This document shows positions 44,442 through 52,664 of a DNA stretch of 64,000 nt, in pieces. The stretch's first letter is position 1; the number at the start of each line of letters is the position of its first letter. Source of the stretch: [Clostridium] innocuum (GTDB lineage: Bacteria; Bacillota_I; Bacilli_A; Erysipelotrichales; Erysipelotrichaceae); assembly GCA_012317185.1 (NCBI GenBank), contig CP048838.1:620001-684000 (forward strand), in the 5' to 3' direction. A program made the position numbers and the translations under genes. Below the pieces are notes generated by a model. The model made no database searches and had not been told where the DNA came from. It worked only from the letters and a program-made list of their open reading frames with translations.

Positions 44442-45023
44442 ATGAACAAGGGTTTACTGTTTGTATTAACCGGCGCCAGCAGTGTGGGAAAAAAGGATAT
44501 CCGTGACCGGCTGCTTGGTGATGAACAACTGCATCTGAATTATTCCATTTCCATGACGACCCGTCCAAAACGCGGGGAGGAAGTGGATGGCAGGGATTAT
44601 TATTTTGTCAATCATGAAGCCTTTGCGCAGGCTTTGCGAAATCGTGAGCTGCTGGAGTATACAGAGTTTGACGGCTATTACTATGGAACACCAAAGCATC
44701 AGGTGGATTTCCTGCTAAATAGTGGGAAAAATGTCATGGTTGAGGTGGAAGCACAGGGTGTGGGACAGATCAAGCTACAATATCCGGATGCTTTGTGCGT
44801 ATTCGTGGAACCGGAAAGCATGGAGGAGCTGGAGAAACAGATCATGTTACGGTATCGGGACGATGCTGCCAGCGCACAGCGCAGAATTTCCAAGGCGCTG
44901 GTTGAACTGGAATTATCATCACTGTTTCGTCATACGGTTAAAAATACGGATGTCGATGCGGCATATGAGGAAATCCGCAGATTACTGGATGAGCATATGC
45001 GTGAAAGAGGAAACAAGGCATGA
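44442..45023 (+). CDS. Guanylate-kinase-like protein
   Basis: 193 residues with the guanylate kinase fold: TTRPKRGEEVDGRDYYFV, the GMP-binding Tyr/Glu stretch FDGYYYGTP and the VEVEAQGV strand. The P-loop reads TGASSVGKKD instead of GPSGVGKGT, keeping Gly-Lys but losing the usual small residue after it. It may be a paralogue with altered activity. GGGAGGAAAC places the start at 44442. The S9 peptidase overlaps it by 4 bases. Confidence 0.78.
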   Translation: MNKGLLFVLTGASSVGKKDIRDRLLGDEQLHLNYSISMTTRPKRGEEVDGRDYYFVNHEAFAQALRNRELLEYTEFDGYYYGTPKHQVDFLLNSGKNVMVEVEAQGVGQIKLQYPDALCVFVEPESMEELEKQIMLRYRDDAASAQRRISKALVELELSSLFRHTVKNTDVDAAYEEIRRLLDEHMRERGNKA

Positions 45024-46918
45024 AGAAACGCATAGAGAAAAACGACCTCTATCAGCTGCACCTGCTGAGCGGTTTGAAAGCATCTCCTTCCGGGAACCGT
45101 CTGGTTTATGTGCATACGCAGATGGCGAAAGCAAGTGATACGTATGAAAAAAGTCTGTGGCTGCTGGAGGGAGGTAAGAATTTCTGTATCTATCAGAAGC
45201 AGCAGTTTTCCACCTTCCTGTGGGAAGATGAGCATACACTGCTGATCCAAAAGCCTGTCGGGGAACAGAAAACGGAATTTGTTCGTCTGCATCTGGATAC
45301 CTTATGTACCACACCGGCCTTTACGATATCTGCGAATGTTGTACAGCTGCAAAGGATAAGTGAACAGCGTTATGCTTATCTGGCAGAAGAATCCGTACAA
45401 AAAAATAATGACGATGACACCATCGTACTGACACAGATTCCATTCTGGGATAACGGTGCCGGATATATTAGCGGGAAGCGAAACCACCTGTATGTCTTTG
45501 AAGAGAAAAGTCAGATATCCACAGCGTTGTTTAAAGGAAACTGGCATGTGGAAAACCTGACGGTTTCAAATTCGCAAATTGTGTGCAGTGCACAGGAGTA
45601 TTCCACAAAGAAACCGCTGACGCAGGGAGTTTTCACCTTTTCCACAGAAGCTATGGAAAGAAGGGAAATTCTTCCCTGTGATGAAATGCGCATAGAGTGT
45701 GTTGTCTGTGAGGAGGATACGGTTGTTTTCACAGGAACGGATATGCAGAGGTATGGCAATGAAGAGGCGGCGGATTTCTATGTCTGGACGAAAGAACAGG
45801 GGCTTAAAAAGCTGCTGGATTGCGAGCATTACGCATATTGCAATATTGTGACCGACTGCCATGTCGGAGCCTCCACGTCCATGCTGATGAAGGATCAGAT
45901 TGTATACCATTTGAAAAACGAAGAGGGACGCTGTCTGCTGTATGCGCTGTCCATGGATGGTGAGGACATCTGTCTGACACCAAAAGCCAATGTGATACGT
46001 GATATCGCCTTGGCGAAACAGGGCTGTTATACATTGGAAATGGAAGAAAATGCATTGGAGGAAATCTATTTCCGTAAATCTGATGAATGTCAGAAACTGA
46101 CAATATGGAATGCGGAGTACTTACAGACACATACATGTGCACAGCCAAAGGAAGTCCTGTATACCAATCGTGACAAAGGCACACAGAAGGGATGGATTCT
46201 GTATCCCGCCGATTATGAGGAAGGGAAGCGCTATCCGGGTCTGTTGAGTATCCACGGAGGACCGCGCTGTGCATTTGGAAATGTGTTCAATCATGAAATG
46301 CAGATGTTCGCATCCATGGGCTATATGGTGTTTTATACAAACCCAAGAGGCAGCGATTCCTTTGGTGAAGAATATGCGGATTTGCGGGGGAAATACGGTA
46401 CGATTGATTATGAGGATCTGATGGCGTTTACAGATGAAGTAATTCAGGAAACCCCTGCACTGGAGAGTGAACGCTTAGGCGTGCTTGGCGGAAGCTATGG
46501 CGGTTTTATGACAAACTGGATCATCACGCAGACAGAGCGCTTCAAGGCTGCGGCTTCCCAGCGAAGTGTTGCGAACTGGATTTCGGATTTTGGTACCAGC
46601 TGCATCGGCTATAGCTTTGATCCCAATGAGATGCAGACCACGCCATGGAAGGACGTCATGAAAATCTGGAAGGCTTCTCCGCTGGCCTATGCGGACTGTG
46701 TTAAGACACCGACGCTGTTCATCCATTCACTGGAGGATTATAATTGTCCGTTGAGCGAGGGACTGCAGATGTTTACAGCCTTGCAATATCATGATGTGGA
46801 AAGCCGCATGTGTCTGTTTCCAGAAGAGAATCATGAATTGAGCAGAAGTGGAAAACCGAAGCACAGACTGCGCAGACTGCAGGAAATGGCAGAGTGGTTT
46901 GACGCACATTTGAAATGA
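45020..46918 (+). CDS. S9 family serine peptidase (acylaminoacyl/dipeptidyl type)
   Basis: 632 residues, cytosolic (no signal peptide). An N-terminal beta-propeller (about 1-370) is followed by an alpha/beta-hydrolase domain. Catalytic Ser in GGSYGGFMTN, Asp in HSLEDYNCP and His in PEENHELS; the oxyanion strand is LLSIHGGPRC. It likely degrades short peptides, which fits the oligopeptide permease upstream. Confidence 0.9.
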   Translation: MKKRIEKNDLYQLHLLSGLKASPSGNRLVYVHTQMAKASDTYEKSLWLLEGGKNFCIYQKQQFSTFLWEDEHTLLIQKPVGEQKTEFVRLHLDTLCTTPAFTISANVVQLQRISEQRYAYLAEESVQKNNDDDTIVLTQIPFWDNGAGYISGKRNHLYVFEEKSQISTALFKGNWHVENLTVSNSQIVCSAQEYSTKKPLTQGVFTFSTEAMERREILPCDEMRIECVVCEEDTVVFTGTDMQRYGNEEAADFYVWTKEQGLKKLLDCEHYAYCNIVTDCHVGASTSMLMKDQIVYHLKNEEGRCLLYALSMDGEDICLTPKANVIRDIALAKQGCYTLEMEENALEEIYFRKSDECQKLTIWNAEYLQTHTCAQPKEVLYTNRDKGTQKGWILYPADYEEGKRYPGLLSIHGGPRCAFGNVFNHEMQMFASMGYMVFYTNPRGSDSFGEEYADLRGKYGTIDYEDLMAFTDEVIQETPALESERLGVLGGSYGGFMTNWIITQTERFKAAASQRSVANWISDFGTSCIGYSFDPNEMQTTPWKDVMKIWKASPLAYADCVKTPTLFIHSLEDYNCPLSEGLQMFTALQYHDVESRMCLFPEENHELSRSGKPKHRLRRLQEMAEWFDAHLK

Positions 46919-46925
46919 GCAGGAG

Positions 46926-46961
46926 AGCGGTTATCATGCGCAGTTGATAATCGCTTTTTTG
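46926..46961 (+). terminator. Terminator after the S9 peptidase
   Basis: AGCGGTTATCA (46926-46936) pairs with TGATAATCGCT (46945-46955, one G-T pair), then T6. Confidence 0.88.
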
Positions 46962-47106
46962 TGTTCTTACAGATTGCTGTTCCTAGTTTCTGTATGTTAT
47001 GTTTTATGAATGAGCGTCAGTAAACTATCGTATTATAGGAATTTATTGAATATCCTGATATAGTTTTAAAAGGGCTTCTTTTCTGAATTTAAGCAAAACT
47101 CATTAT

Positions 47107-47200
47107 CGATTATAATCGAAAAAAATAGAGAAAATGATATAATTTCGATTATAGTCGATATACAGTTGAAATTATATCTTATTTCGATTATAATCGAAAT
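47107..47200 (+). promoter_or_regulatory. Promoter with three 39-bp-spaced palindromic operators
   Basis: CGATTATAATCG at 47107-47118, CGATTATAGTCG at 47146-47157 and CGATTATAATCG at 47185-47196; the third extends to a perfect 20-bp palindrome (47181-47200). The spacing is 39 bp both times. TATAAT lies at 47138-47143, so operator 1 covers the -35 region, operator 2 the start site and operator 3 abuts the ribosome site of the ATPase gene. Confidence 0.85.
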
Positions 47201-47214
47201 AAGAGGTGATGCTC

Positions 47215-48420
47215 ATGCTATATCGTGAGAACTATATTCAAAAGATAGCTGGTTTTAAAGATATGGATGTAATTAAGGTTATAACCGGACTTCGCAGAAG
47301 TGGAAAATCGACAATTATGAGACAGGTTCAGGAATACTATGAAAAAACAGGAATTTCACCTAATCAGATACTTTACTATAATTTTGAATCTTATGAATAC
47401 ATCGACCTGTTAGATGATAAGAAGCTATATATGCATATTAAGAATGAAGTTCAACATATTCAAGGTTGCTGCTATTTGTTCTTAGATGAAATTCAAAATG
47501 TAAAGAATTGGCAAAAATGTATCAATGCCCTGCAGGTTGATGTACGATGCGATATATACATTACAGGTTCAAACGCCAAGCTATTATCAGGGGAACTAGC
47601 TACTTATATTGCAGGAAGATTTGTTGAAATTAAGGTTTTTCCATTTTCGTTTAAAGAATATGCTGCTGCGCAAAAGGATCAGAATAGAGAGATAATATCA
47701 AAGGTTTTATTTCAGGAATATTTGCAGTATGGAGGAATGCCGTTTGTAAGTTATTTAAATGATAAAGAAAAGTTCAAAGAATATATGAGCGGGGTCTTTT
47801 CTACGATTGTATTAAATGATATGATTTCAAGAAATAATGTTCGAAATCCATTGATTATGGAACGGGTTTTAACGTATGCAGTTGATAATATAGGACATTT
47901 GATATCAGCCTCAAGCATTGTTAAATATTTAAAAAATGAGCAATTAAAAGTCAGTATAGATACCGTTATTTCTTATTTGAAAATGGGATCAGATGCATTA
48001 CTCTTTCAAAAAACACCACGGGGTAATTTATTAGGGAAAGAAGTATTAAAGACACAGGAAAAATATTACATCTGTGATCATGGCTTTAAACAATATCTAT
48101 TTCATAGCAATATACGTGATATTGAACTGGTGCTTGAAAATATAATATGCATTGAAATGCTTCGAAGAGGATATGATGTTTCTATAGGAGAAGTCATGAG
48201 GAAGGAAATTGATTTTGTTTGCAGGAAGAATGAAGAATGTCTGTATATTCAGGTAAGCTACCTGATGCCTGATAGTGCCACGAGAGAACGTGAATTTGCA
48301 CCGCTGTTACTGATCAGAGATAATTATCCGAAATACGTTTTGTCTATGGATGAGCTGGATTTCAGCCAGCAGGGAATACAACATAAAAATATTATTGATT
48401 TTCTATTGGCTGAGGGATGA
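47215..48420 (+). CDS. AAA-type ATPase with DUF4143-like C-terminus
   Basis: 401 residues. Walker A TGLRRSGKST, Walker B YLFLDEIQNVK and sensor region TGSNAKLLSGELATYIAGR, then a C-terminal part of the DUF4143/nuclease-like type with KEIDFVCRKNE, the strand that in these proteins resembles a PD-(D/E)xK core. Such ATPases are common in gut Firmicutes, with no settled function; defence or DNA-linked roles are often guessed. AGAGGTG sits 6 bases before ATG 47215. Base composition is clearly more AT-rich than the neighbours, which suggests transfer. Confidence 0.85.
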   Translation: MLYRENYIQKIAGFKDMDVIKVITGLRRSGKSTIMRQVQEYYEKTGISPNQILYYNFESYEYIDLLDDKKLYMHIKNEVQHIQGCCYLFLDEIQNVKNWQKCINALQVDVRCDIYITGSNAKLLSGELATYIAGRFVEIKVFPFSFKEYAAAQKDQNREIISKVLFQEYLQYGGMPFVSYLNDKEKFKEYMSGVFSTIVLNDMISRNNVRNPLIMERVLTYAVDNIGHLISASSIVKYLKNEQLKVSIDTVISYLKMGSDALLFQKTPRGNLLGKEVLKTQEKYYICDHGFKQYLFHSNIRDIELVLENIICIEMLRRGYDVSIGEVMRKEIDFVCRKNEECLYIQVSYLMPDSATREREFAPLLLIRDNYPKYVLSMDELDFSQQGIQHKNIIDFLLAEG

Positions 48421-48500
48421 TGAAATGATTGATATTTCATTTATCTGTATCATGATAATTCGTAACGTTTATCATACAATTCCAGTAAAAAAGCAGAGGT

Positions 48501-48629
48501 TTAACATAGGTTCTTACTCAATTGTGGGTGAATTTAAAACACGAAGAAATCAACACTATTGTAGTTATCAATAGATGTTGATTTCTTCTTTTTTGCAAAC
48601 ACCCTAAAGTAAGAAAGAACCTTAACATA
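48501..48629. repeat. 8-bp target-site duplication
   Basis: TTAACATA occurs at 48501-48508 and 48622-48629, directly flanking the terminal inverted repeats of the element between them. Confidence 0.8.
48509..48621. mobile_element. 113-bp MITE, ISL3-like ends
   Basis: Left end GGTTCTTACTCAATTGTGGGTG and, inverted, right end GGTTCTTTCTTACTTTAGGGTG form imperfect terminal repeats of about 22 bp. Ends beginning with GG plus an 8-bp duplication are typical of the ISL3 family. The inside is a long hairpin, GAAGAAATCAACA (48543-48555) with TGTTGATTTCTTC (48576-48588) and a T6 run, so it brings its own terminator. It has no coding capacity. Confidence 0.8.
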
Positions 48630-48682
48630 GTCTTCTGCTTTTTTACGTGCTATGTTGCAGGATTTGTAAGCTATATGATAAA

Positions 48683-50587
48683 TCATTCAGTAAGAAGCTT
48701 AATGAAAGCCTCATAGGTTTTAACCTTAATTAATTCCTGAATTATCGTGATATCCTGAAGCTTTTCCAATAAATTACTGTAAAGCTCTTTAAAAAATCTT
48801 CTCTGGTTGTGATTTATACCAATCATAATTATGATATTGACCTCAAAATATCCCCATTTCATAGGTGTAGTATTGACGATTACATAAGCGCAGTTTCTGC
48901 TTGTCGAGCAAAGAATGGAATGCGGTATTGCAACTCTGTTGTCAAAGCTTGTTGAGGTTATTTCTTCCCGCTCTAAGACAGACTGCGTGAAGGATGCAGG
49001 AGCTATTCCTGCATCAATCAGTTTTTCCGAGATATAATGTATCATGGCATTAGCATCAGACTCATAATGCTCCAGTTCAAACATATCTTTAGAAAAAAAG
49101 GAATTAAATTGATGTTTTAATGTGTTTGTATGCTGCTGTTCAATCAGTATATTGAGAAAATCGTGTATTTTATGCAAATCCTTTTTATCAAACAGAGGGC
49201 TGATCAATATCGTTGGAACAGCATACGATTTGTTTTGCTCACCGGAGGCGTCAATTATAAAATCTATTCCTTCTGTGTCGATCGAATGCGAACTTTGCAT
49301 AATGGAAACAATATCAATTTTATTTTGAAATTCTTTTTGGAATTGATAAAGGTAATTTGAAACTGGATAATAGTATTCATTCATAATGAGCAATGCTCTA
49401 TGTGTATGGCTTTCTTCTGCCTTTTTTTCAATCACCGCTCCGATATGCAAGGATATAAAGGTGATTTCATCTTTGTTGAGTCTACAGTGATATCGATTAT
49501 GAATTTCATTTGCTATATAAACAGCGATATCATAAATGAGCGGGTTCTGAATAAAAATCTGATCGCTGAAAGGATTGACATTAAAGGTATTATTGTTCCA
49601 GCGAAACAATACATTTTTCAAATGAAGAGAGAAGAAGTTGATAAAATCAGAATCATTCAAATCAATATAATAAATATAATTGATGTTCTCTATCAGCTGT
49701 TTTGTGAATGCTATGTATTCCTGGCTGATGAAATTCTGTGTCTGTTTTTTTGTTTGAATACTACGATCCAATCTGGCAGTTTTACTCATAAGTAAAAATA
49801 TTAGCTGATTTTTCTCCTCTGTATTAAACATAATATTATAGTTTGCTTCTATTTCCTGAATGATATTTGCTGCGCAGATGCTTTCCGGTTCTTTTTCCTG
49901 TGCTGAAGGTGTATTTTGTTGCTGCAGTGAATATTTATTTTGTAATCTTGATAACGTTATAATGACATGCGTTAAAATGTTTTTTATCGCATAATCACTG
50001 GCATAAAGCTTTTGCTGACGGGTATGATAAAGAATCAGATCCTTTAGCGTATCAAAGGAAATATGAATATCTTTGCATATAGCAAGAAGTGTATTATGAA
50101 CCGTTGCAGAATCCTGTTCAGAAAGCAGATAGCGTATAAAAGAACGCTTGCTTTCTTCACTACCCTGAATGATTACTTTTCCGTTTGCACGCTGAAGAGA
50201 GAGATGGAAGTCTTTTATAAGACTTCGGATTTGTATCAGATCTTTCTCCATCGTTGAATAGCTGATATAAATCTCATCTGCAATATCATATAAATCAGCG
50301 TCCTGTGAAGAAGTTATAATTCTCTCCGAGATATATAAAAGACGTTCATTTTGTGATGAAAAATCATAAACGAAGGAATTGTCGGGCTTTTGATTGCAGG
50401 TACTATCCAGTGTGGAAAGCCGGTAGCCATTACTTGAAGATTGTATGATAAGTTTTTCTTCATTTATTTCACGGATATAATTTCGAATCGTCCGATCTGA
50501 AACATTAAGGCGTGAAGAAAGCTCTTTTCCTGTAACAGGATGATTTGCACTTGATAATAAAGCAAGTAGTTTCTTTTTCTTATCCAT
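48683..50587 (-). CDS. PRD-containing transcriptional regulator, LicR/MtlR type
   Basis: 634 residues. N-terminal helix-turn-helix (TGKELSSRLNVSDRTIRNYIREI), two PRD modules (about 90-280 and 295-400) whose histidines take PTS phosphates, an EIIB-like segment near 405-490 that lacks a clear P-loop cysteine, and an EIIA domain near 500-634 with the phospho-His in NRVAIPHSIL. This is the layout of an activator of PTS operons. Divergently transcribed from a cellobiose-type PTS, which it should control. AAGGAGATC precedes the ATG. The gene is AT-rich compared with the Opp genes. Confidence 0.9.
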   Translation of the reverse strand: MDKKKKLLALLSSANHPVTGKELSSRLNVSDRTIRNYIREINEEKLIIQSSSNGYRLSTLDSTCNQKPDNSFVYDFSSQNERLLYISERIITSSQDADLYDIADEIYISYSTMEKDLIQIRSLIKDFHLSLQRANGKVIIQGSEESKRSFIRYLLSEQDSATVHNTLLAICKDIHISFDTLKDLILYHTRQQKLYASDYAIKNILTHVIITLSRLQNKYSLQQQNTPSAQEKEPESICAANIIQEIEANYNIMFNTEEKNQLIFLLMSKTARLDRSIQTKKQTQNFISQEYIAFTKQLIENINYIYYIDLNDSDFINFFSLHLKNVLFRWNNNTFNVNPFSDQIFIQNPLIYDIAVYIANEIHNRYHCRLNKDEITFISLHIGAVIEKKAEESHTHRALLIMNEYYYPVSNYLYQFQKEFQNKIDIVSIMQSSHSIDTEGIDFIIDASGEQNKSYAVPTILISPLFDKKDLHKIHDFLNILIEQQHTNTLKHQFNSFFSKDMFELEHYESDANAMIHYISEKLIDAGIAPASFTQSVLEREEITSTSFDNRVAIPHSILCSTSRNCAYVIVNTTPMKWGYFEVNIIIMIGINHNQRRFFKELYSNLLEKLQDITIIQELIKVKTYEAFIKLLTE

Positions 50588-50622
50588 AACGATCTCCTTA
50601 TTCTCACCTATATACCCTCCAT

Positions 50623-50685
50623 GTATATATTATATATACATTCAATAAAAAGCACCAAATAATTCTTTTCCTACGCTTAGGAAAA
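50623..50685. promoter_or_regulatory. Divergent control region with two dyads
   Basis: TTTTCCTA (50666-50673) and TAGGAAAA (50678-50685) form a perfect inverted repeat upstream of the PTS genes. A second, AT-only dyad (TGTATATA / TATATACA, about 50623-50641) lies in front of the regulator gene. Either may bind the PRD regulator; assignment is inference. Confidence 0.5.
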
Positions 50686-50753
50686 TTATGGAAAGACAGA
50701 TATTCCGGTACATGTAATAATGAAAGTGCAAAGAGTGAAAGGAGATGAGTTAC

Positions 50754-51071
50754 ATGAAGATTTTACTGATTTGCGGAAACGGTGTATCAAGTGGGATGAT
50801 TGCACAGAAGATTAGAAAGGCAGGAATAGCGAGGGGCTATGATGCTGTTTCTGATGCATACAGTTATTCTCAGCTGTCAGAGGTCGTTGATGAATTTGAT
50901 GTTGTACTTGTCGCACCGCAAATGAAATTCAATGAGGATATGATTCGGGATATCTGTGCTCTGCATCAAAAGCCATATGCAGTACTGGATAACTTTGTCT
51001 ATTCTACATTGGATGGAGAAAGAGGATTTGATACTGTATTGTCTTTATTAAATGAAAAGGAGAAGGTATGA
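50754..51071 (+). CDS. PTS lactose/cellobiose-family EIIB
   Basis: 105 residues. The phospho-Cys is in the N-terminal P-loop ILLICGNGVSSGM, characteristic of cellobiose-type IIB. ATG 50754 is 9 bases from AAAGGAG; the ATG at 50745 is too near. It overlaps the IIC start by 4 bases. Confidence 0.92.
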   Translation: MKILLICGNGVSSGMIAQKIRKAGIARGYDAVSDAYSYSQLSEVVDEFDVVLVAPQMKFNEDMIRDICALHQKPYAVLDNFVYSTLDGERGFDTVLSLLNEKEKV

Positions 51072-52324
51072 AAAACATTTATGAGAGGATAACTGCCTGG
51101 CTGGCAGGTCCATTTAGTACGAAGATATCAAGATTTACACAAAATGCCTATGTTATGGCGATTCAGAATGGCTTTCAAACAGTATTGCCGATGATTCTTG
51201 TCGGATCTATTGCCAGTCTGATTAATACCCTGCGTAATTTCTGGGAATGGGTACCCGATCTGTCTTTGGTGAATCAGTATTCCTTTGGGTTGATTGGTAT
51301 ATTTCTGGTCTTTATCCTACCGTATAATATAATGGAAAATAAAAAGCAGAATCGTGCAAAGCTCATATCCGGATTTACCGGTGTTTCGGTTTTGCTGGCG
51401 TTGTGTAATCCGGTATTCAGTGATGGCAGTATTTCACTCAATGCCGGTTATATCGGAACCGGAGGGATGACGGTGGGTCTTTTGGTTGGCTTACTGATCG
51501 GTGCGATATTTGCTGTCTATTTCAAGCATGGTCTGTTTTCAAAGGATACAAGTCTGCCTTCCATTGTTGTGAACTGGTTTGAATCCATCGTGCCTGTGTT
51601 TCTTGTTATCGGCATCGCTATCCTGATTGCTGGCTATGGTGTTAACCTGTTCGATCTGATGGAAGAAGTAGTATCTCCGATAGCAGCTATTGGAAATACA
51701 TACTTAGGCTTTGTATTATTGTATTTTATTATGGCATTATGCTACAGTCTCGGGCTGAGCGCATGGGCTGTATATCCTATTTTCCTTGCTTTGGCGTTAA
51801 ATAATATTGCTGCCAATATAGATATGGTCGCAGCAGGTAAGGATGCAGTTTTCATCACTACAGTTGAGGTGGTATTCTGTGGCTGGTGCTGTATGGGCGG
51901 TATGGGCTGTACAATGCCTTTGAATATTCAAATGCTCCGTTCAAAATCAAAGAAAATAAATGCGATAGGAAAGGCAGCTATATTTCCATCCCTGTTCAAT
52001 ATCAATGAGCCTGTTATGTACGGCTTGCCTGTAGTATGGAATCCGATTATGATGATTCCCTATCTTCTGGTCTCCTTTATAGTACCATCGCTTGTTTATC
52101 TGGTTCTTACAGTGGGCTTTGTGGATATTCCAGCTAGAGCATTTCAAATGAACTTCCTTCCGCAACCCATCGCTACCTTCCTTATAAATTATGACTTCAG
52201 AGGGGTGATTTTCTGGATTCTGTTATTTATGTTGATTTATCTGATTTATCTTCCGTTTTTTAAAGTATATGAAAATCAGGAAATGAAAAAAGAAGCAGCG
52301 GAAGAAGGAAAGGAAACGGTATAG
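51068..52324 (+). CDS. PTS lactose/cellobiose-family EIIC
   Basis: 418 residues, about ten membrane helices, sugar channel of the system. Family blocks seen include FTQNAYVMAIQNGFQTVLP near the start and the conserved substrate loop FPSLFNINEPVMYGLP near residue 305. Ends in a charged cytoplasmic tail. With the GH1 enzyme downstream, beta-glucosides such as cellobiose are the likely cargo. Confidence 0.92.
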   Translation: MKNIYERITAWLAGPFSTKISRFTQNAYVMAIQNGFQTVLPMILVGSIASLINTLRNFWEWVPDLSLVNQYSFGLIGIFLVFILPYNIMENKKQNRAKLISGFTGVSVLLALCNPVFSDGSISLNAGYIGTGGMTVGLLVGLLIGAIFAVYFKHGLFSKDTSLPSIVVNWFESIVPVFLVIGIAILIAGYGVNLFDLMEEVVSPIAAIGNTYLGFVLLYFIMALCYSLGLSAWAVYPIFLALALNNIAANIDMVAAGKDAVFITTVEVVFCGWCCMGGMGCTMPLNIQMLRSKSKKINAIGKAAIFPSLFNINEPVMYGLPVVWNPIMMIPYLLVSFIVPSLVYLVLTVGFVDIPARAFQMNFLPQPIATFLINYDFRGVIFWILLFMLIYLIYLPFFKVYENQEMKKEAAEEGKETV

Positions 52325-52329
52325 ACAGT

Positions 52330-52659
52330 ATGAAACAGACAAAAGAAGAATGCGTGATCACAGCTGCTATGAATATTATCCTGCATGCCGGAAATGCCAG
52401 AAATATTTTACGGGATGCAGGAAAACGGATCGCAGAGGGGCAAAATATGGATGCGATTGCACAGCAGCTGGAGGAAGCAAGGGATAGCATTCTGCTTGCA
52501 CACAAGGCGCAGACTGATATACTGCATGAAGAAGCTGAAGGGAAACATATTGAGGTAACCGTTTTGTTCTCCCATGCACAGGATACGCTTATGACAACGC
52601 AAAGTGAATTATTCTTTGTGGAAACATTATATGAACTGGAAATGAACAGGAGGAAATAA
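52330..52659 (+). CDS. PTS lactose/cellobiose-family EIIA
   Basis: 109 residues, all-helical IIA. The phospho-His is in LFSHAQDTLMT and the helical opening has AAMNIILHAGNARN. It lies 5 bases after IIC and 5 before the hydrolase, completing the transporter. Confidence 0.93.
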   Translation: MKQTKEECVITAAMNIILHAGNARNILRDAGKRIAEGQNMDAIAQQLEEARDSILLAHKAQTDILHEEAEGKHIEVTVLFSHAQDTLMTTQSELFFVETLYELEMNRRK

Positions 52660-52664
52660 ACGTT

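Larger units (their letters stand above)
48485..48646. terminator. Terminator hairpin split by a MITE
   Basis: GTAAAAAAGCAGA (48485-48497) and TCTGCTTTTTTAC (48634-48646) are perfect 13-bp inverted copies on either side of the element at 48509-48621. Without the element and one target copy they form a bidirectional terminator with a short loop, between two convergent genes. Confidence 0.82.

Noticed and set aside
47107..47200. CRISPR-like array from three regularly spaced repeats
   Set aside because: The repeats are 12-bp palindromes with only three copies, span a promoter, and no cas gene is near.
48350..48574. Frame running from the ATPase end into the MITE
   Set aside because: It spans the terminator arm and the left end of the element and lacks a ribosome site.
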